Positions 18,665 to 28,800 of a stretch of DNA of 64,000 nt are shown here, piece by piece. Source of the DNA: Bacteroidales bacterium (lineage in GTDB: Bacteria; Bacteroidota; Bacteroidia; Bacteroidales; JAAYJT01); the NCBI GenBank assembly GCA_014860575.1, contig JACZJK010000016.1, forward strand, positions 1 to 64,000, in the 5' to 3' direction. Each line of letters starts with the position of its first letter. Position 1 is the first letter of the stretch. Below the pieces are notes generated by a model, which had not been told where the DNA came from, did no database searches, and worked only from the letters and a program-made list of their open reading frames with translations. Position numbers and translations under genes: made by a program.

Positions 18665-19552
18665 ATGTCAACAAAAAATATTCTTTATATAATAAATCCC
18701 AATTCAGGCGAATGGATTAACTACGAGGATGTCCTGGAAAAGATCAAAGTCAGCTTGAATGATAGTTCTTTGGAAGTAATAAAAACAACCGGAAACCATG
18801 ACTCGGTAGAAATAAAAGTCAAGCTATCCGAAAAAAAGTGGGACGCTGTGCTGGTTGGCGGTGGCGATGGCACAATAAAGCTGGTGGCTGAGGCAGTGGC
18901 AGGTGTGAACATCCCTATTGGGATCATACCGTTGGGATCCGCAAATGGGTTGGCCCGATGCCTGGCCATCCTTAATGTTGAAGATGCGATAATTGCGGTT
19001 AAAACCGGGAAAATCAAAATGCTGGATACAGTTGAAATTAATGAACACACCTGCCTGCACCTGAGCGATTTTGGGCTTAATGCCGGAATGATCAGGAAAT
19101 TTGAAGAAGATGATGAAAGAGGAATGCTTAGCTATTTTAAGAATTCCCTGCTACAAATTTTCGACATGAAACCATACTCCTTCGTGATCAGTATAAATGG
19201 GAAGCAAACAGCAATCGAAGCCAGGATGTTGGTTATTGCCAATGGTGATAAATACGGAACAGGTGCAATTATCAACCCCCTGGCTAAGATGGATGATGGT
19301 AAAATGGAAATCATTGCTCTAAACCCGGTTGGGGTGGCCGACATGGTTACACTCTCATTCGATTTTTTCCGGGGAACCATTCATGAGTCTGCGTTGGTAA
19401 AGATCTGGCAGGGCACAGAAGCCGAAATCCAAAATCCTGACGGAGCCGAATTTCAAATTGACGGAGAAATCATTGAAACGCCGAAAAAGATTAAAATTAC
19501 CTGCAAACCACGAAAGATCAGCTTTTTCGTTCCGGAAGTGAAAGCGCCATAA
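18665..19552 (+). CDS. Diacylglycerol/YegS-like lipid kinase
   Basis: The 295-aa cytoplasmic protein has the DAGK catalytic domain at its N-terminus. It starts IINPNSGEW, then has the ATP-binding signature VGGGDGTIKLVAEAV and IPLGSANGLARCLAI, and the C-terminal beta-sandwich portion ends GAEFQIDGEII(E)TPKKIKITCKPR. Length is typical of YegS/DgkB-type kinases. These phosphorylate diacylglycerol or a related lipid. It forms a two-gene unit with the App1-like phosphatase just upstream, and a hairpin terminator follows. The substrate could be another lipid (sphingoid base or ceramide), since many Bacteroidota make sphingolipids; the sequence does not settle this. Confidence 0.88.
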   Translation: MSTKNILYIINPNSGEWINYEDVLEKIKVSLNDSSLEVIKTTGNHDSVEIKVKLSEKKWDAVLVGGGDGTIKLVAEAVAGVNIPIGIIPLGSANGLARCLAILNVEDAIIAVKTGKIKMLDTVEINEHTCLHLSDFGLNAGMIRKFEEDDERGMLSYFKNSLLQIFDMKPYSFVISINGKQTAIEARMLVIANGDKYGTGAIINPLAKMDDGKMEIIALNPVGVADMVTLSFDFFRGTIHESALVKIWQGTEAEIQNPDGAEFQIDGEIIETPKKIKITCKPRKISFFVPEVKAP

Positions 19553-19590
19553 AAAAGCCTGACAGGTTTTGTAATCTGCCAGGCCTTTAA
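19552..19590. terminator. Bidirectional hairpin terminator
   Basis: AAAGCCTGACAGG... pairs with ...CTGCCAGGCCTTT across a short TTTTGTAAT loop, between convergent genes that end at 19552 and 19606. It has A-rich flank on one side and TTT on the other, so it can serve both strands. Confidence 0.65.
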
Positions 19591-19605
19591 ATGTGAAGAA
19601 TTCAA

Positions 19606-21231
19606 TTACAATCCCAATACGTCTTTCCCCTGTTTGAACACAATGTCAACAGGAAGTCCGGTTGCATTTACCCTGTCAAGGTCTTTACGCAGTTGGTCTG
19701 TCATTACTCCGTCAGTTTCCACGAGGTTTTTGGCGGCATCATAATCACCATCGCCCTGGATAGTAAGGATATTTTCCACCTGCGAAATAACCGCGGCTTT
19801 CATTTCTTCAAAGTTCACTTTATAAGTTCCATCTTCCTGGAGAATGAAAGCCCCGTTGCGTTCGAAATATTTCAGGTTAAGCATGTTTGCTTTGCCATGA
19901 GCGCTTGCTGCACCAAAGCGGCTGGATCGGAAAATACCAGCAAAAAAAGTAACGTAGTTATTCATTACTTCCCCGCTTGTAATTTCGCCCATTTCATAAA
20001 GCCTAGTAACCAGATAGAGCCCCATGATATCAGCTTTGGCTTCCTCAATGGATGAATAATATTCCCGTAGCGCTTCGCGTGCAGGGCCTTTGCCGGTGAT
20101 GGTGTTTTTAACACCCATGCCATGCGAAACTTCATGAAAGGTGGTGTTCTCAAAAAACGCATCAAAAGTGACATATTTCCGCTGGCTCTCATCAATAAGC
20201 ATGTTTGAAATCGGAACCAGGATTTCGTCAAACTTTGCCTTCATCGAATTCTTGAGCTGCAGTTTACGGCTTCCAACGGCCAGGTGAATTTCAGGATCAT
20301 TGGGTAAATTAATGGCGATTGTTTTACTTCCGGCATTGCAGTCGCCGGCATAATACAACGCATAATACACGTTCATGTCGGCATCGCTGCCTGGGGTCTC
20401 AGCCTTGTAGGCCGGGTCAACCGGTAGGCCTGCCTGAAGATCGGGCAGCATGGCATTGAATTTCTCAAGCTGTGCGCTCCATTCCAGGTCTTTCACAAGT
20501 ACAAATGATTCGTGTGCTGCCTTGTAGCCAAATAGCCGGTCTTCATAATTTTCAATGGGTCCGATCACAAAATCAATGTTCGAGGTTTTCATTTCCATCC
20601 AAGCAAAATCGCTGGGCTGGTAATCATTGTTAAGTAAAGCATCGGCGCGGCTGAGAAGATAATTTTTTAACCCTTCGTTTTCGGCAAGCTCGGCTGCCCT
20701 GCGCATGAATCCGGCAGCTTTTTCATGCTGTTCCTTGTAAGCAACTGAGTAAGGGACTGTGATAAGCTTGCCGTTTTCATCGCGGCGCAAAAGCGTGTAA
20801 AGGCTTGTTTTTGTAGTATCCTGCAGTTGCTCAAATTCTTCGGCCGTCATATCAGTGGGATAGAAATTTGCGCTTAATGGTTTCGGCCCATAACCGGCAA
20901 TAAATGGATTGTTTCCATCCAACCGATCCCAGGGGCCATAATTGATCATAGCAAACTGTCTGGCATATTCATCTTCAATTTTTGCCAGCAAGGCATCTTT
21001 ATCGCCATAAGCCTGGCTCCAGAAAATATCATCCATGATGTTGGCGGCATCAATGAGCAAACTAATGATTTCGCGTTCGTTCGGGCTGAGCCACGAAAGG
21101 TCGGCCTTAAGCTCAACCAGGTGATACTTTGCAACTAAATCCTTCATGGGGTCTTTGGTTTCGGTGGTGCAGGCTGCCCATGCCAGAAAGAGCGCAAACA
21201 GCAATGCTAGGGTGAGATTTTTACGTAACAT
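19606..21231 (-). CDS. Dipeptidyl-peptidase III-like (M49 family) zinc lipoprotein
   Basis: The 541-aa protein has a lipoprotein signal (LFLAWAAC, Cys21), so it is probably membrane-anchored outside the cytoplasm. The zinc site resembles M49 with a shortened first motif: HEVSH (H366-H370) instead of the usual six-residue HExxGH, and the second motif is EEAKAD (E396, E397). The DPP III of Caldithrix abyssi is a known M49 case with a five-residue HEISH motif, so the short version is compatible with activity. M49 enzymes release dipeptides from peptide N-termini. It converges with the lipid-kinase gene. A perfect -7 box lies 40 bases upstream. Family assignment rests on these motifs and the overall helical composition. 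Confidence 0.82.
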   Translation of the reverse strand: MLRKNLTLALLFALFLAWAACTTETKDPMKDLVAKYHLVELKADLSWLSPNEREIISLLIDAANIMDDIFWSQAYGDKDALLAKIEDEYARQFAMINYGPWDRLDGNNPFIAGYGPKPLSANFYPTDMTAEEFEQLQDTTKTSLYTLLRRDENGKLITVPYSVAYKEQHEKAAGFMRRAAELAENEGLKNYLLSRADALLNNDYQPSDFAWMEMKTSNIDFVIGPIENYEDRLFGYKAAHESFVLVKDLEWSAQLEKFNAMLPDLQAGLPVDPAYKAETPGSDADMNVYYALYYAGDCNAGSKTIAINLPNDPEIHLAVGSRKLQLKNSMKAKFDEILVPISNMLIDESQRKYVTFDAFFENTTFHEVSHGMGVKNTITGKGPAREALREYYSSIEEAKADIMGLYLVTRLYEMGEITSGEVMNNYVTFFAGIFRSSRFGAASAHGKANMLNLKYFERNGAFILQEDGTYKVNFEEMKAAVISQVENILTIQGDGDYDAAKNLVETDGVMTDQLRKDLDRVNATGLPVDIVFKQGKDVLGL

Positions 21232-21270
21232 GTTCTTTTTCTTTATGGTTAATGATAAGATTCGTTATTG

Positions 21271-21278
21271 CAAATGTA
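21271..21278 (-). promoter_or_regulatory. -7 promoter box for the DPP III-like gene
   Basis: The minus strand reads TACATTTG, an exact TAnnTTTG, 40 bases before the ATG at 21231. A -33 TTTG is not seen at the usual distance. Confidence 0.5.
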
Positions 21279-21467
21279 AATAATATTCAGGCTGGTTAAA
21301 ATATTTTCCTTCTCAAATTACCCGGAAGAAATATAGCTATTCAACATTTTAACAGTTTTATTGTTATGGTTAGTAATGATTTAAGAAGGTTCCAAGTAAA
21401 TTTTCAACCTGGAACCAAATTTAATGATTTCAATAAAAAAGCATAATAAATTAAACAGAAACTATTT

Positions 21468-22001
21468 ATGAGTACTACTAAATGGGTGTTGGATCCAACC
21501 CACAGCGAAATTCAATTCAAGGTGAAACACCTGAAGATAACTACTGTAACAGGCTACTTTCGTGAGTTCAGTGCTTCAGCCGAAAGCGATGATGCCAACT
21601 TCAGCAACACTAAGGTTTCTTTTGAAGCCAAAACCGCCTCTGTTGATACCAATAATGCCGACCGCGACAATCACCTGAGAAAAGCCGATTTCTTTGAATC
21701 AGACAAATATCCTGTACTAAAATTCCAGTCAAAAGAGATGAAGAGTGCAGGTGACGAAACTTTTAAACTTTCCGGGAATTTGACAATCAAAGATGTTACC
21801 AATCCCGTCACGTTGGATGTTGAATTTGGAGGTACAAATAAAGACCCCTGGGGTAACGAAAAAGCCGGCTTCAGTCTGAGCGGGAAAATCAATCGCAAGG
21901 ACTGGGGTCTGAACTGGAACACTGCCCTTGAAACCGGCGGTGTGCTTGTGAGTGACGAAGTCAGGATTTTCTGTGAGATTCAGTTAGTGAAACAAGCCTG
22001 A
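21468..22001 (+). CDS. YceI family protein
   Basis: The 177-aa protein is a full-length YceI domain: WVLDPTHSEIQFKVKHLKITTVTG at the N-terminus, DNHLRKADFFESDKYP in the middle and KINRKDWGLNWN near the end. YceI proteins are lipocalin-like barrels that bind long isoprenoid or fatty-acid chains. Unlike E. coli YceI there is no signal peptide, so it is predicted cytoplasmic. It is a single-gene unit with a strong terminator downstream. The upstream 236-base gap shows nothing but A+T-rich DNA. Confidence 0.93.
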   Translation: MSTTKWVLDPTHSEIQFKVKHLKITTVTGYFREFSASAESDDANFSNTKVSFEAKTASVDTNNADRDNHLRKADFFESDKYPVLKFQSKEMKSAGDETFKLSGNLTIKDVTNPVTLDVEFGGTNKDPWGNEKAGFSLSGKINRKDWGLNWNTALETGGVLVSDEVRIFCEIQLVKQA

Positions 22002-22051
22002 TTTGCAGCAAACCTTTCAAAGGAAAAAACTTTAATCTTGGATCGATGCCG

Positions 22052-22095
22052 TGGCCCTAAGGATTATTTAATCCCCGGGGCCATTTCTTTTTGGC
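22052..22095 (+). terminator. Rho-independent terminator after the YceI gene
   Basis: TGGCCC (22052-22057) pairs with GGGGCCA (22077-22083), and inside it GGAT pairs with ATCC. TTTCTTTTT follows (22084-22092). Confidence 0.8.
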
Positions 22096-22101
22096 GCACA
22101 T

Positions 22102-22133
22102 TTTGATCTCATTGCGGTTTATTGTGAACTTTG
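22102..22133 (+). promoter_or_regulatory. Probable promoter of the TonB-dependent receptor gene
   Basis: TTTG at 22102-22105 and GAACTTTG at 22126-22133 are separated by 20 bases, the spacing of the Bacteroidota -33/-7 promoter. The -7 box has G in place of the first T. It would give a leader of about 130 bases before ATG 22271. Confidence 0.45.
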
Positions 22134-22270
22134 CACAAAATAACTTCTTCAAAATTTATTGATCATTGAAATTTTAACTGCCTTAGAGCAATAACAAACA
22201 GTTTTATTTATAGACCTACTTGCGGAGCAATGAGGACTGAAACTGTTTGATTAAAGCCGAAATCACTTTG

Positions 22271-24694
22271 ATGAAAAAACTAACATTATTCTTGACTTTG
22301 ATCTGCGCAGTGCTGGCTGCTAATGCTCAACTCATTACACTCAAAGATGCCAAAACTGGCCAGCCCATTGAAATGGCCACACTTGCAAGTGAGAACCCCA
22401 GGGCTTTTACAATTACAAATACAAAAGGGCAGGCCGATATCTCAGCATTCAAGGGCGCTGAAAAAATTGAGATCAGGGCATTGGGGTTTAAACCCGCAAT
22501 AAAAAGCTACGCGCTTATTGAATCCAAGTCTTTTATCATTTCATTGCTTACTTCGGAAGTCAGCCTTAGCGAAGTAGTTATTTCAGCAACCCGCCTGAGC
22601 CAGGAATCTAAAGATGTTCCTTCAAGGATTACAAGCATTCCTGCACGGGAAATAGCATTGCAAAATCCTCAGACTGCCGCAGATTTGCTGGCCACATCTG
22701 GAGAGGTTTTCATACAGAAAAGCCAGCAGGGTGGCGGAAGCCCGATGATAAGAGGATTTGCAGCCAACCGCCTGCTTTATACAATTGATGGCGTAAGAAT
22801 GAACACAGCTATTTTCAGGGGTGGGAACCTTCAGAATGTCATCTCACTTGATCCGTTTGCCATTGAGAACACAGAAGTGTTCTTCGGCCCAGGCTCAGTG
22901 ATCTATGGCAGCGATGCCATTGGAGGAGTAATGTCTTTCCAGACATTGACGCCAATTCCAGGAGACGACAGCGATGAACCCTTGATAAGCGGCAACGCGG
23001 TGATGCGATATTCTTCGGCCAACAATGAAAAAACCGGGCATTTTGATGTCAGTATAGGTTGGAATAAATGGGCGGCAGTCACTAGTTTTACAAGCTCTGA
23101 CTATGGCGATCTGAAGATGGGATCACATGGACCTGATGAATACCTGCGCAGATTTTATGTGAGGCGCATGGATAGTGTTGACCGGGTAATCGCGAACAAT
23201 GACCCACTGGTTCAGAAACCAACCGGCTATTCGCAGATCAACCTGATGCAAAAACTAAGGTTCAAACCAAATGAAACCTGGGATTTTCAATATGGTTTTC
23301 ATTTTTCGGAAACCTCATCCTACTCACGTTACGACAGATTGATCGAAAACCAGGCAAACGGTTTGCCCCAATCTGCAGTGTGGAATTATGGTCCGCAAAA
23401 ATGGATGATGAACCTGCTTTCGGTTTCGCATCGTAAGGAAAACTTTTTTTTTAACGAATTTTCGATTCGGGTAGCCCAACAATATTTTGAAGAAAGTCGC
23501 ATTGACAGGAATTTCAGCGGAGGAAACAGGTTCAGGTTGCGAACGCAACAGGAGGAAGTTCAAGCCTTTTCAGTAAATGCAGACTTTGAAAAGCAAGTGA
23601 ATGAAGACAAGTTTTACTATGGGATCGAAGCAATACGAAATGACGTAAATTCTTTGGGATCGGCAATTGATATAAGAAACAACAACGCAATTGCTACGCC
23701 CGACCGCTACCCGCAATCAACCTGGAGCTCCTATGCCGGATATATAAATTATCAGCGCAAGGTGTCAGATTTTTTGATTGCCCAGGCGGGGATCCGGTAT
23801 AGCTGGTATTCCATCCATTCTGATTTTACCAGGCACCTTGAGTTTTTTCCGTTTGATTTCAAAACTTCCCGGCTCAGCAACAATGCAATTTCCGGAAGCC
23901 TGGGAGCCGTTTATATCCCTTCGGAATCATGGAAGCTCAGCATAAATGCCTCAACCGGTTTCAGGGCGCCGAATGTAGATGATATCGGGAAAATTTTTGA
24001 TTTTGCTGCCGGCGACGTGATTGTGCCGAATACCAACCTGAAAGCTGAATATGCTTACAATGCAGAAATTAACATTGCCCGGGTTTTTGGCGAATGGGTG
24101 AAACTTGATTTAAGCGCTTATTATACCCAATTGCAAAATGCGCTGGTGCGGAGGGAGTTCAAGGTAAACGGACAGGACAGCATCATGTACAATGGTATCA
24201 TGAGCAAGGTTTTTGCAATTCAAAATGCGGCCAATGCCAATGTGTATGGTTTCCATGCTGGGGTTGAGATTAAATTACCTGATGGTTTTGGCATTTCTTC
24301 ACGCTACAACTATCAGAAAGGAATTGAGGAAATGGATGATGGCACCGAAAGCAGATCGCGCCATGCAGCGCCGGCCTATGGGGTCACACGGTTAACTTAT
24401 TCGTACCAGCAACTGAGAATGCAGGTGTATGCCATGTACAGCGCAGAAATCAGTTATGAAAGCCTGAACGAGGAAGAAAAGCAAAAGCCTGTGCTTTACG
24501 CTAAAGATGCTGAAGGCAATCCGTATTCACCTTCATGGTACACAATCAATTTCAAAGCCATGTATCAGATTACCGATAATCTTTCGGTGAGCGCCGGATT
24601 GGAAAATATAACTGATCAGCGCTATCGCCCTTACAGCTCTGGCATTGTGGCACCGGGAAGGAATTTCATACTGTCGCTAAAGGCAAATTTCTGA
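22271..24694 (+). CDS. TonB-dependent outer-membrane receptor
   Basis: Read from ATG 22271 it is 807 aa with a signal peptide (MKKLTLFLTLICAVLAANAQ); the in-frame start at 22247 only adds eight residues. A carboxypeptidase-regulatory-like domain (about 20-95) precedes the plug (about 105-225: VVISATRLSQ, SGEVFIQKSQQGGGSPMIRG, FGPGSVIYGSDAIGGVMSF). A 22-strand-type barrel follows and ends LENITDQRYRPYSSGI...RNFILSLKANF, with the terminal Phe needed for outer-membrane assembly. The plug style is that of siderophore, haem or vitamin receptors, and no SusD gene adjoins it. Substrate cannot be read from sequence. It converges with the CHAD gene (7-base gap). Confidence 0.92.
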   Translation: MKKLTLFLTLICAVLAANAQLITLKDAKTGQPIEMATLASENPRAFTITNTKGQADISAFKGAEKIEIRALGFKPAIKSYALIESKSFIISLLTSEVSLSEVVISATRLSQESKDVPSRITSIPAREIALQNPQTAADLLATSGEVFIQKSQQGGGSPMIRGFAANRLLYTIDGVRMNTAIFRGGNLQNVISLDPFAIENTEVFFGPGSVIYGSDAIGGVMSFQTLTPIPGDDSDEPLISGNAVMRYSSANNEKTGHFDVSIGWNKWAAVTSFTSSDYGDLKMGSHGPDEYLRRFYVRRMDSVDRVIANNDPLVQKPTGYSQINLMQKLRFKPNETWDFQYGFHFSETSSYSRYDRLIENQANGLPQSAVWNYGPQKWMMNLLSVSHRKENFFFNEFSIRVAQQYFEESRIDRNFSGGNRFRLRTQQEEVQAFSVNADFEKQVNEDKFYYGIEAIRNDVNSLGSAIDIRNNNAIATPDRYPQSTWSSYAGYINYQRKVSDFLIAQAGIRYSWYSIHSDFTRHLEFFPFDFKTSRLSNNAISGSLGAVYIPSESWKLSINASTGFRAPNVDDIGKIFDFAAGDVIVPNTNLKAEYAYNAEINIARVFGEWVKLDLSAYYTQLQNALVRREFKVNGQDSIMYNGIMSKVFAIQNAANANVYGFHAGVEIKLPDGFGISSRYNYQKGIEEMDDGTESRSRHAAPAYGVTRLTYSYQQLRMQVYAMYSAEISYESLNEEEKQKPVLYAKDAEGNPYSPSWYTINFKAMYQITDNLSVSAGLENITDQRYRPYSSGIVAPGRNFILSLKANF

Positions 24695-24701
24695 ACTGAG
24701 G

Positions 24702-25589
24702 TTACTTCCAGTATGCCTTCAGTCTATTACCAACAGAGGAAGGTTTTTCGGTATAAATCTTTGATCCAAGGATTAAGCTTGCTTTTTCAAGCCGCTTCTT
24801 TCTGAGCCTTATACTTGATTTCAGGTTGCTTACGATCTGTTTGTACTTGGGATCCGGATTCAAGGATTGAATGGAACTTTCGAGCAACACCAGGTCATGA
24901 TGTTTTCCAAGGAGCTGACTCAGGTTCTGAACTTCTTTGGCCCATACCACCATTATTTCAGACCAGACGGGTGTAAGCACGACAAGATGGTACCAGAAAT
25001 ATTTAACCTGTTTGCGCCACTCATGCATGTTGTGATCGTCAGGATTTGTCTGAGTTAGATGGAAAAGGCGCATTCCTCTTTCATAAATGCGTTTTGCGCC
25101 GGAGCTGAATACTTCATCAGCATCGGCTGTGAATTCCCATTTAGTAATTTCTTCGCTTCGAACCTGCAGGGCTTTGATCACATCTGCCTTGATATTGCTT
25201 TCAATTATATTATCAAGCTGCTGCCTTCGCTGTAGTACTAAACTGTTTTTAAAATGGTTGAGGAAGGATTTTGCAGATTTTGTCCGGCGTGTTTTAATAA
25301 ATCCTTTCAAGGTTTCAGCAATGGCTGTTAAATCGCGCAATTGAGATAAGGCTCGTGATTGGTCACGGTAAAAGACATTATACTCCTGATATAATTGTTT
25401 GCCAATACCGCTGCGACCCAAGCGTAAATAACTTCTCATCCGCTTAAAGCAAAGCCTGGCCTGGTGAATATTCTCATGAACATTGTGATCCCGCTGCAGG
25501 TATTGGATTGCCAGCTGGTTATAAAAAAACATGAGCCTGACCATGTTTTGGCCAAAGGATTCCCTGATATGTATATTTGGGTGTTTCAA
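24702..25589 (-). CDS. CHAD domain protein (polyphosphate-associated)
   Basis: The 295-aa all-helical, strongly basic protein has the two CHAD helical repeats. The conserved His/Lys/Arg pattern is visible in NIHQARLCFKRMRSYLRLGR, RDQSRALSQLRDLTAIAETL, HNMHEWRKQVKYFWYHL and LSQLLGKHHDLVLLE. CHAD domains bind inorganic polyphosphate through these basic residues. There is no signal peptide and no CYTH/triphosphatase partner nearby. The gene is monocistronic and converges with the TonB receptor; a -7 box lies just upstream. Confidence 0.88.
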   Translation of the reverse strand: MKHPNIHIRESFGQNMVRLMFFYNQLAIQYLQRDHNVHENIHQARLCFKRMRSYLRLGRSGIGKQLYQEYNVFYRDQSRALSQLRDLTAIAETLKGFIKTRRTKSAKSFLNHFKNSLVLQRRQQLDNIIESNIKADVIKALQVRSEEITKWEFTADADEVFSSGAKRIYERGMRLFHLTQTNPDDHNMHEWRKQVKYFWYHLVVLTPVWSEIMVVWAKEVQNLSQLLGKHHDLVLLESSIQSLNPDPKYKQIVSNLKSSIRLRKKRLEKASLILGSKIYTEKPSSVGNRLKAYWK

Positions 25590-25611
25590 AGCCGATTTTA
25601 AGATTTATGTT

Positions 25612-25619
25612 CAAAAGTA
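25612..25619 (-). promoter_or_regulatory. -7 promoter box for the CHAD gene
   Basis: The minus strand reads TACTTTTG, an exact TAnnTTTG, 22 bases upstream of ATG 25589. Confidence 0.5.
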
Positions 25620-25887
25620 CACAAAATCCAGAATTGTTTTAGGATGGGTTCTCCTGTGGAGCACAGCGGATAGTTTTGCAAGTGTTTATGATAATCAGGG
25701 TTTTCTTTATTATTATTTGAACACTTTTAACAGCATCCTCCAATCAAAACCCTTAATGAGTTGTTGAAAACACACAACGGTCGGGTTTCCATCTTCTAAA
25801 AGAACAAATTCATCAATTTATGCAAGGTTGAGCTAACATAGCTCCGGCATAATGCTCTTTTGGGCATGTGAAGTTAGCAAAGTGAAA

Positions 25888-28800
25888 ATGAAGAATTATC
25901 AAGCGGTATACTTCTTACTATGGGCAGGTATCTTACTCTTTACCCTTGCTGCCTGCAATACAAATCCCAAGCCTGTAGGACAGAATGTTTTCTCAGTTTT
26001 TGATACTATAAATCCCCCTGTGCTAGTAGAAGCAGGTGATCCGGTTGTTTATCTTTTGAGTGACTATCCGCCTCCCCATATCATTGATCTTTCAACAAAA
26101 CCAGCGCCTGTTAAACTACCGGCTGACTTTTTTATAAGCATGCAAAAGTTCAACACCGAACATGGTTTGGCTTTGAGCAGCATTCTCTGCGGGTTCAAAG
26201 ATAAGGCCGGGAATCTCTGGTTTGGTACATCAGGGAATGGGGTGAGCAAATATGATGGTAAAAAGTTTACCAGTTATAATTCCTCACATGGATTGATCCA
26301 TAACCTTATACGTAGTATTTCCGAAGACAGTGAAGGCAACATCTGGTTTGGAACCTATGGCGGGGTGAGCATTTATAATGGTATTTACTTTGAAAACCTG
26401 ACGGTTGAACATGGCCTTGTTGATAATAATGTCAATAAAATACTAGAAGATAAAAGTGGCAATATCTGGATATCCACTTATAACGGATTAAGCAGGTACA
26501 ACCCAAATGGAAAAGATGATGGAACTCCATTGATTAAGAATTATACCACAGATCATGGACTTACTGGAAACTTTGTTGACGACATACTTGAAGACAGCAA
26601 AGGAAATATATGGTTTGCTACTGAAAATGGTCTGTGCAGCTATGATGCCGAAGCAGAGACTAAAGGAAAAAAACCATTTGATGATTATTCCAGGTCCATA
26701 GGATTGGAAGGTCAAAGGGTGTTATGTTTAGCCGAAGACGAAGAAGGGATAATCTGGTTTGGTATCAATGAAGGATTAGTCAGATATGATCCTGACATTA
26801 AAGCAAGTGGTGAACTTGCTATATCAATCTATACAACCGAAAATGGACTTATAAGTAACAGAATCAGATGTATATTTTCAGATAGAAAGGGGAGTTTATG
26901 GTTAGGCACAAAGGAAGGCTTATCAGAATTCAGGATAGGAGATTCTTCTTTTGTGAACTATACGACTTTGCAGGGTCTGGCAAATAATGAAATCACCTGC
27001 ATTACTGGGGACAACTCAGGCAGCCTTTGGATTGGCACCTGGGGCGGCGGACTGAGCAAGTATGATGGAAATGGAATTGTTGAGTTTGCTGCAAAACAAG
27101 GCTTGCCGGTTAAAACTGTGTATGCTGTATCTGAGGATAAGGATGGTAATTTGTGGATGGGCGGCAATGAAGGGGGAATAGCAAAGTTTGAGTTTGACTG
27201 GCATGAAAAAATTGAAAATATCTTGCCTGTCGGAAACGCTGGTTTTTTGAATTTTACTACGTCACAAGGATTCACTGATCAGGATGTTCTGGCCATGATC
27301 ATTGATAAAAACGGCAGTCTGTGGTTTGGTTCGGATGATGGTTTGAGCAAATATGACGGGCGTTCCGTTATCACTTATAGCCCAAAACATGGATTGGTTG
27401 ATAACAAAGTTGTAAGTCTTAAAGAAGACAGCAAAGGGAATATCTGGATCGGAACATTTGAAGGCGGCTTGAGCAGGTTTGATGGCAAATCGTTTAAAAA
27501 TTACACCATTGAGCAGGGACTTGTGCACAATACTGTTTGGAACATTCATGAAGATAATTCGGGTGTGATATGGTTCGCAACAAGAGGTGGATTAAGCAGG
27601 TTCGATGGCGAAAACTTTATGAATTTTACAACAGCCCAGGGACTTCCCGACAATAAATTATCCATCGTAACACAAGATAAAACCGGCAACCTGCTTATTG
27701 GAAGTTGGGGTGGAGGTGTTTCAATAATCCGAAAAGAATGGTTGGAAATGTTGAGCCAGAGCGATTTTTCGCAAATCGGGAAAAACATTTTCAAAAATTA
27801 CAACACAACGCACGGCCTTCCCAATGATGTGGTGTATGGTATTCTGGAAGATGATGATGGCAATATTATTATTGGCACGAGTAAAGGGATTACATTGCTT
27901 AAAGGCGGATTAAGTTCGGAAAGCGAAAAGATCGCAAAAGAAGGGGTGGAAAGCTTTAACCAACAAACAGGCTACCCGATAAAAGATGTCAGCAATAATT
28001 ACAGTATGCTGGTTGACAGCCGTGGATATTTATGGGCCGGAACGGGAGATAAACTGCTGCGATTTGATTATAGAGAGGTTCGCAGAAATACCCAGGCTCC
28101 AAATGTGTTTATCCAGAACGTAAGCATAAATCATGATAAAATAAGTTGGCACAGCCTTCAAAGAGCCAGAGCCAGAGCCAAAGAAGGTCAACTAAGCGAA
28201 TCCCCCCAAGCTACCAATGCTTATGTGCATAATGAATTAAATGTTTTCGGTAAGCGATTAAGTGAAAACGAACGCGATACCTTGATCGGTAAATTCAGTA
28301 AAATCCGCTTCGAACGCGTGAGCCCGTTCAATGCGATTCCCGAAAATCTGGTATTACCCTACACCCACAACAGTATTGGTTTTGATTTTGTGGCGATTGA
28401 AACCGCTAAACCGTTTTTGGTTCAGTACCAGTTTATGCTCGAAGGAAACGACAAGCTCTGGAGCGCGGTGAGCAACAATACCATGGCTGAGTATAACAAT
28501 TTGAGGCAGGGAACTTATACCTTTAAACTCCGGGCCAAAAGTCCTGACGGTGTTTGGAGCGAACCGATCAGTTATAGTTTCAGAGTGCTGCCACCCTGGT
28601 GGTTTACCTGGTGGGCAATTATTTTATACATGTTATTGTTTTTCATGATCCTTTTTGGAATAAGACGCTATGAAATGAACAGAATCCTCCTTCGGAACCA
28701 ACTGAAGCTGGAAAAAGTAACTACAGATTCGCTCCGGAATTTAGATCAATTGAAATCACACTTTTTTGCCAACATATCGCATGAATTCCGAACACCGCTC

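Noticed and set aside
25531-25767. 78-codon frame on the plus strand overlapping the CHAD gene start
   Set aside because: It covers the CHAD promoter and 5' end and gives no recognisable protein.
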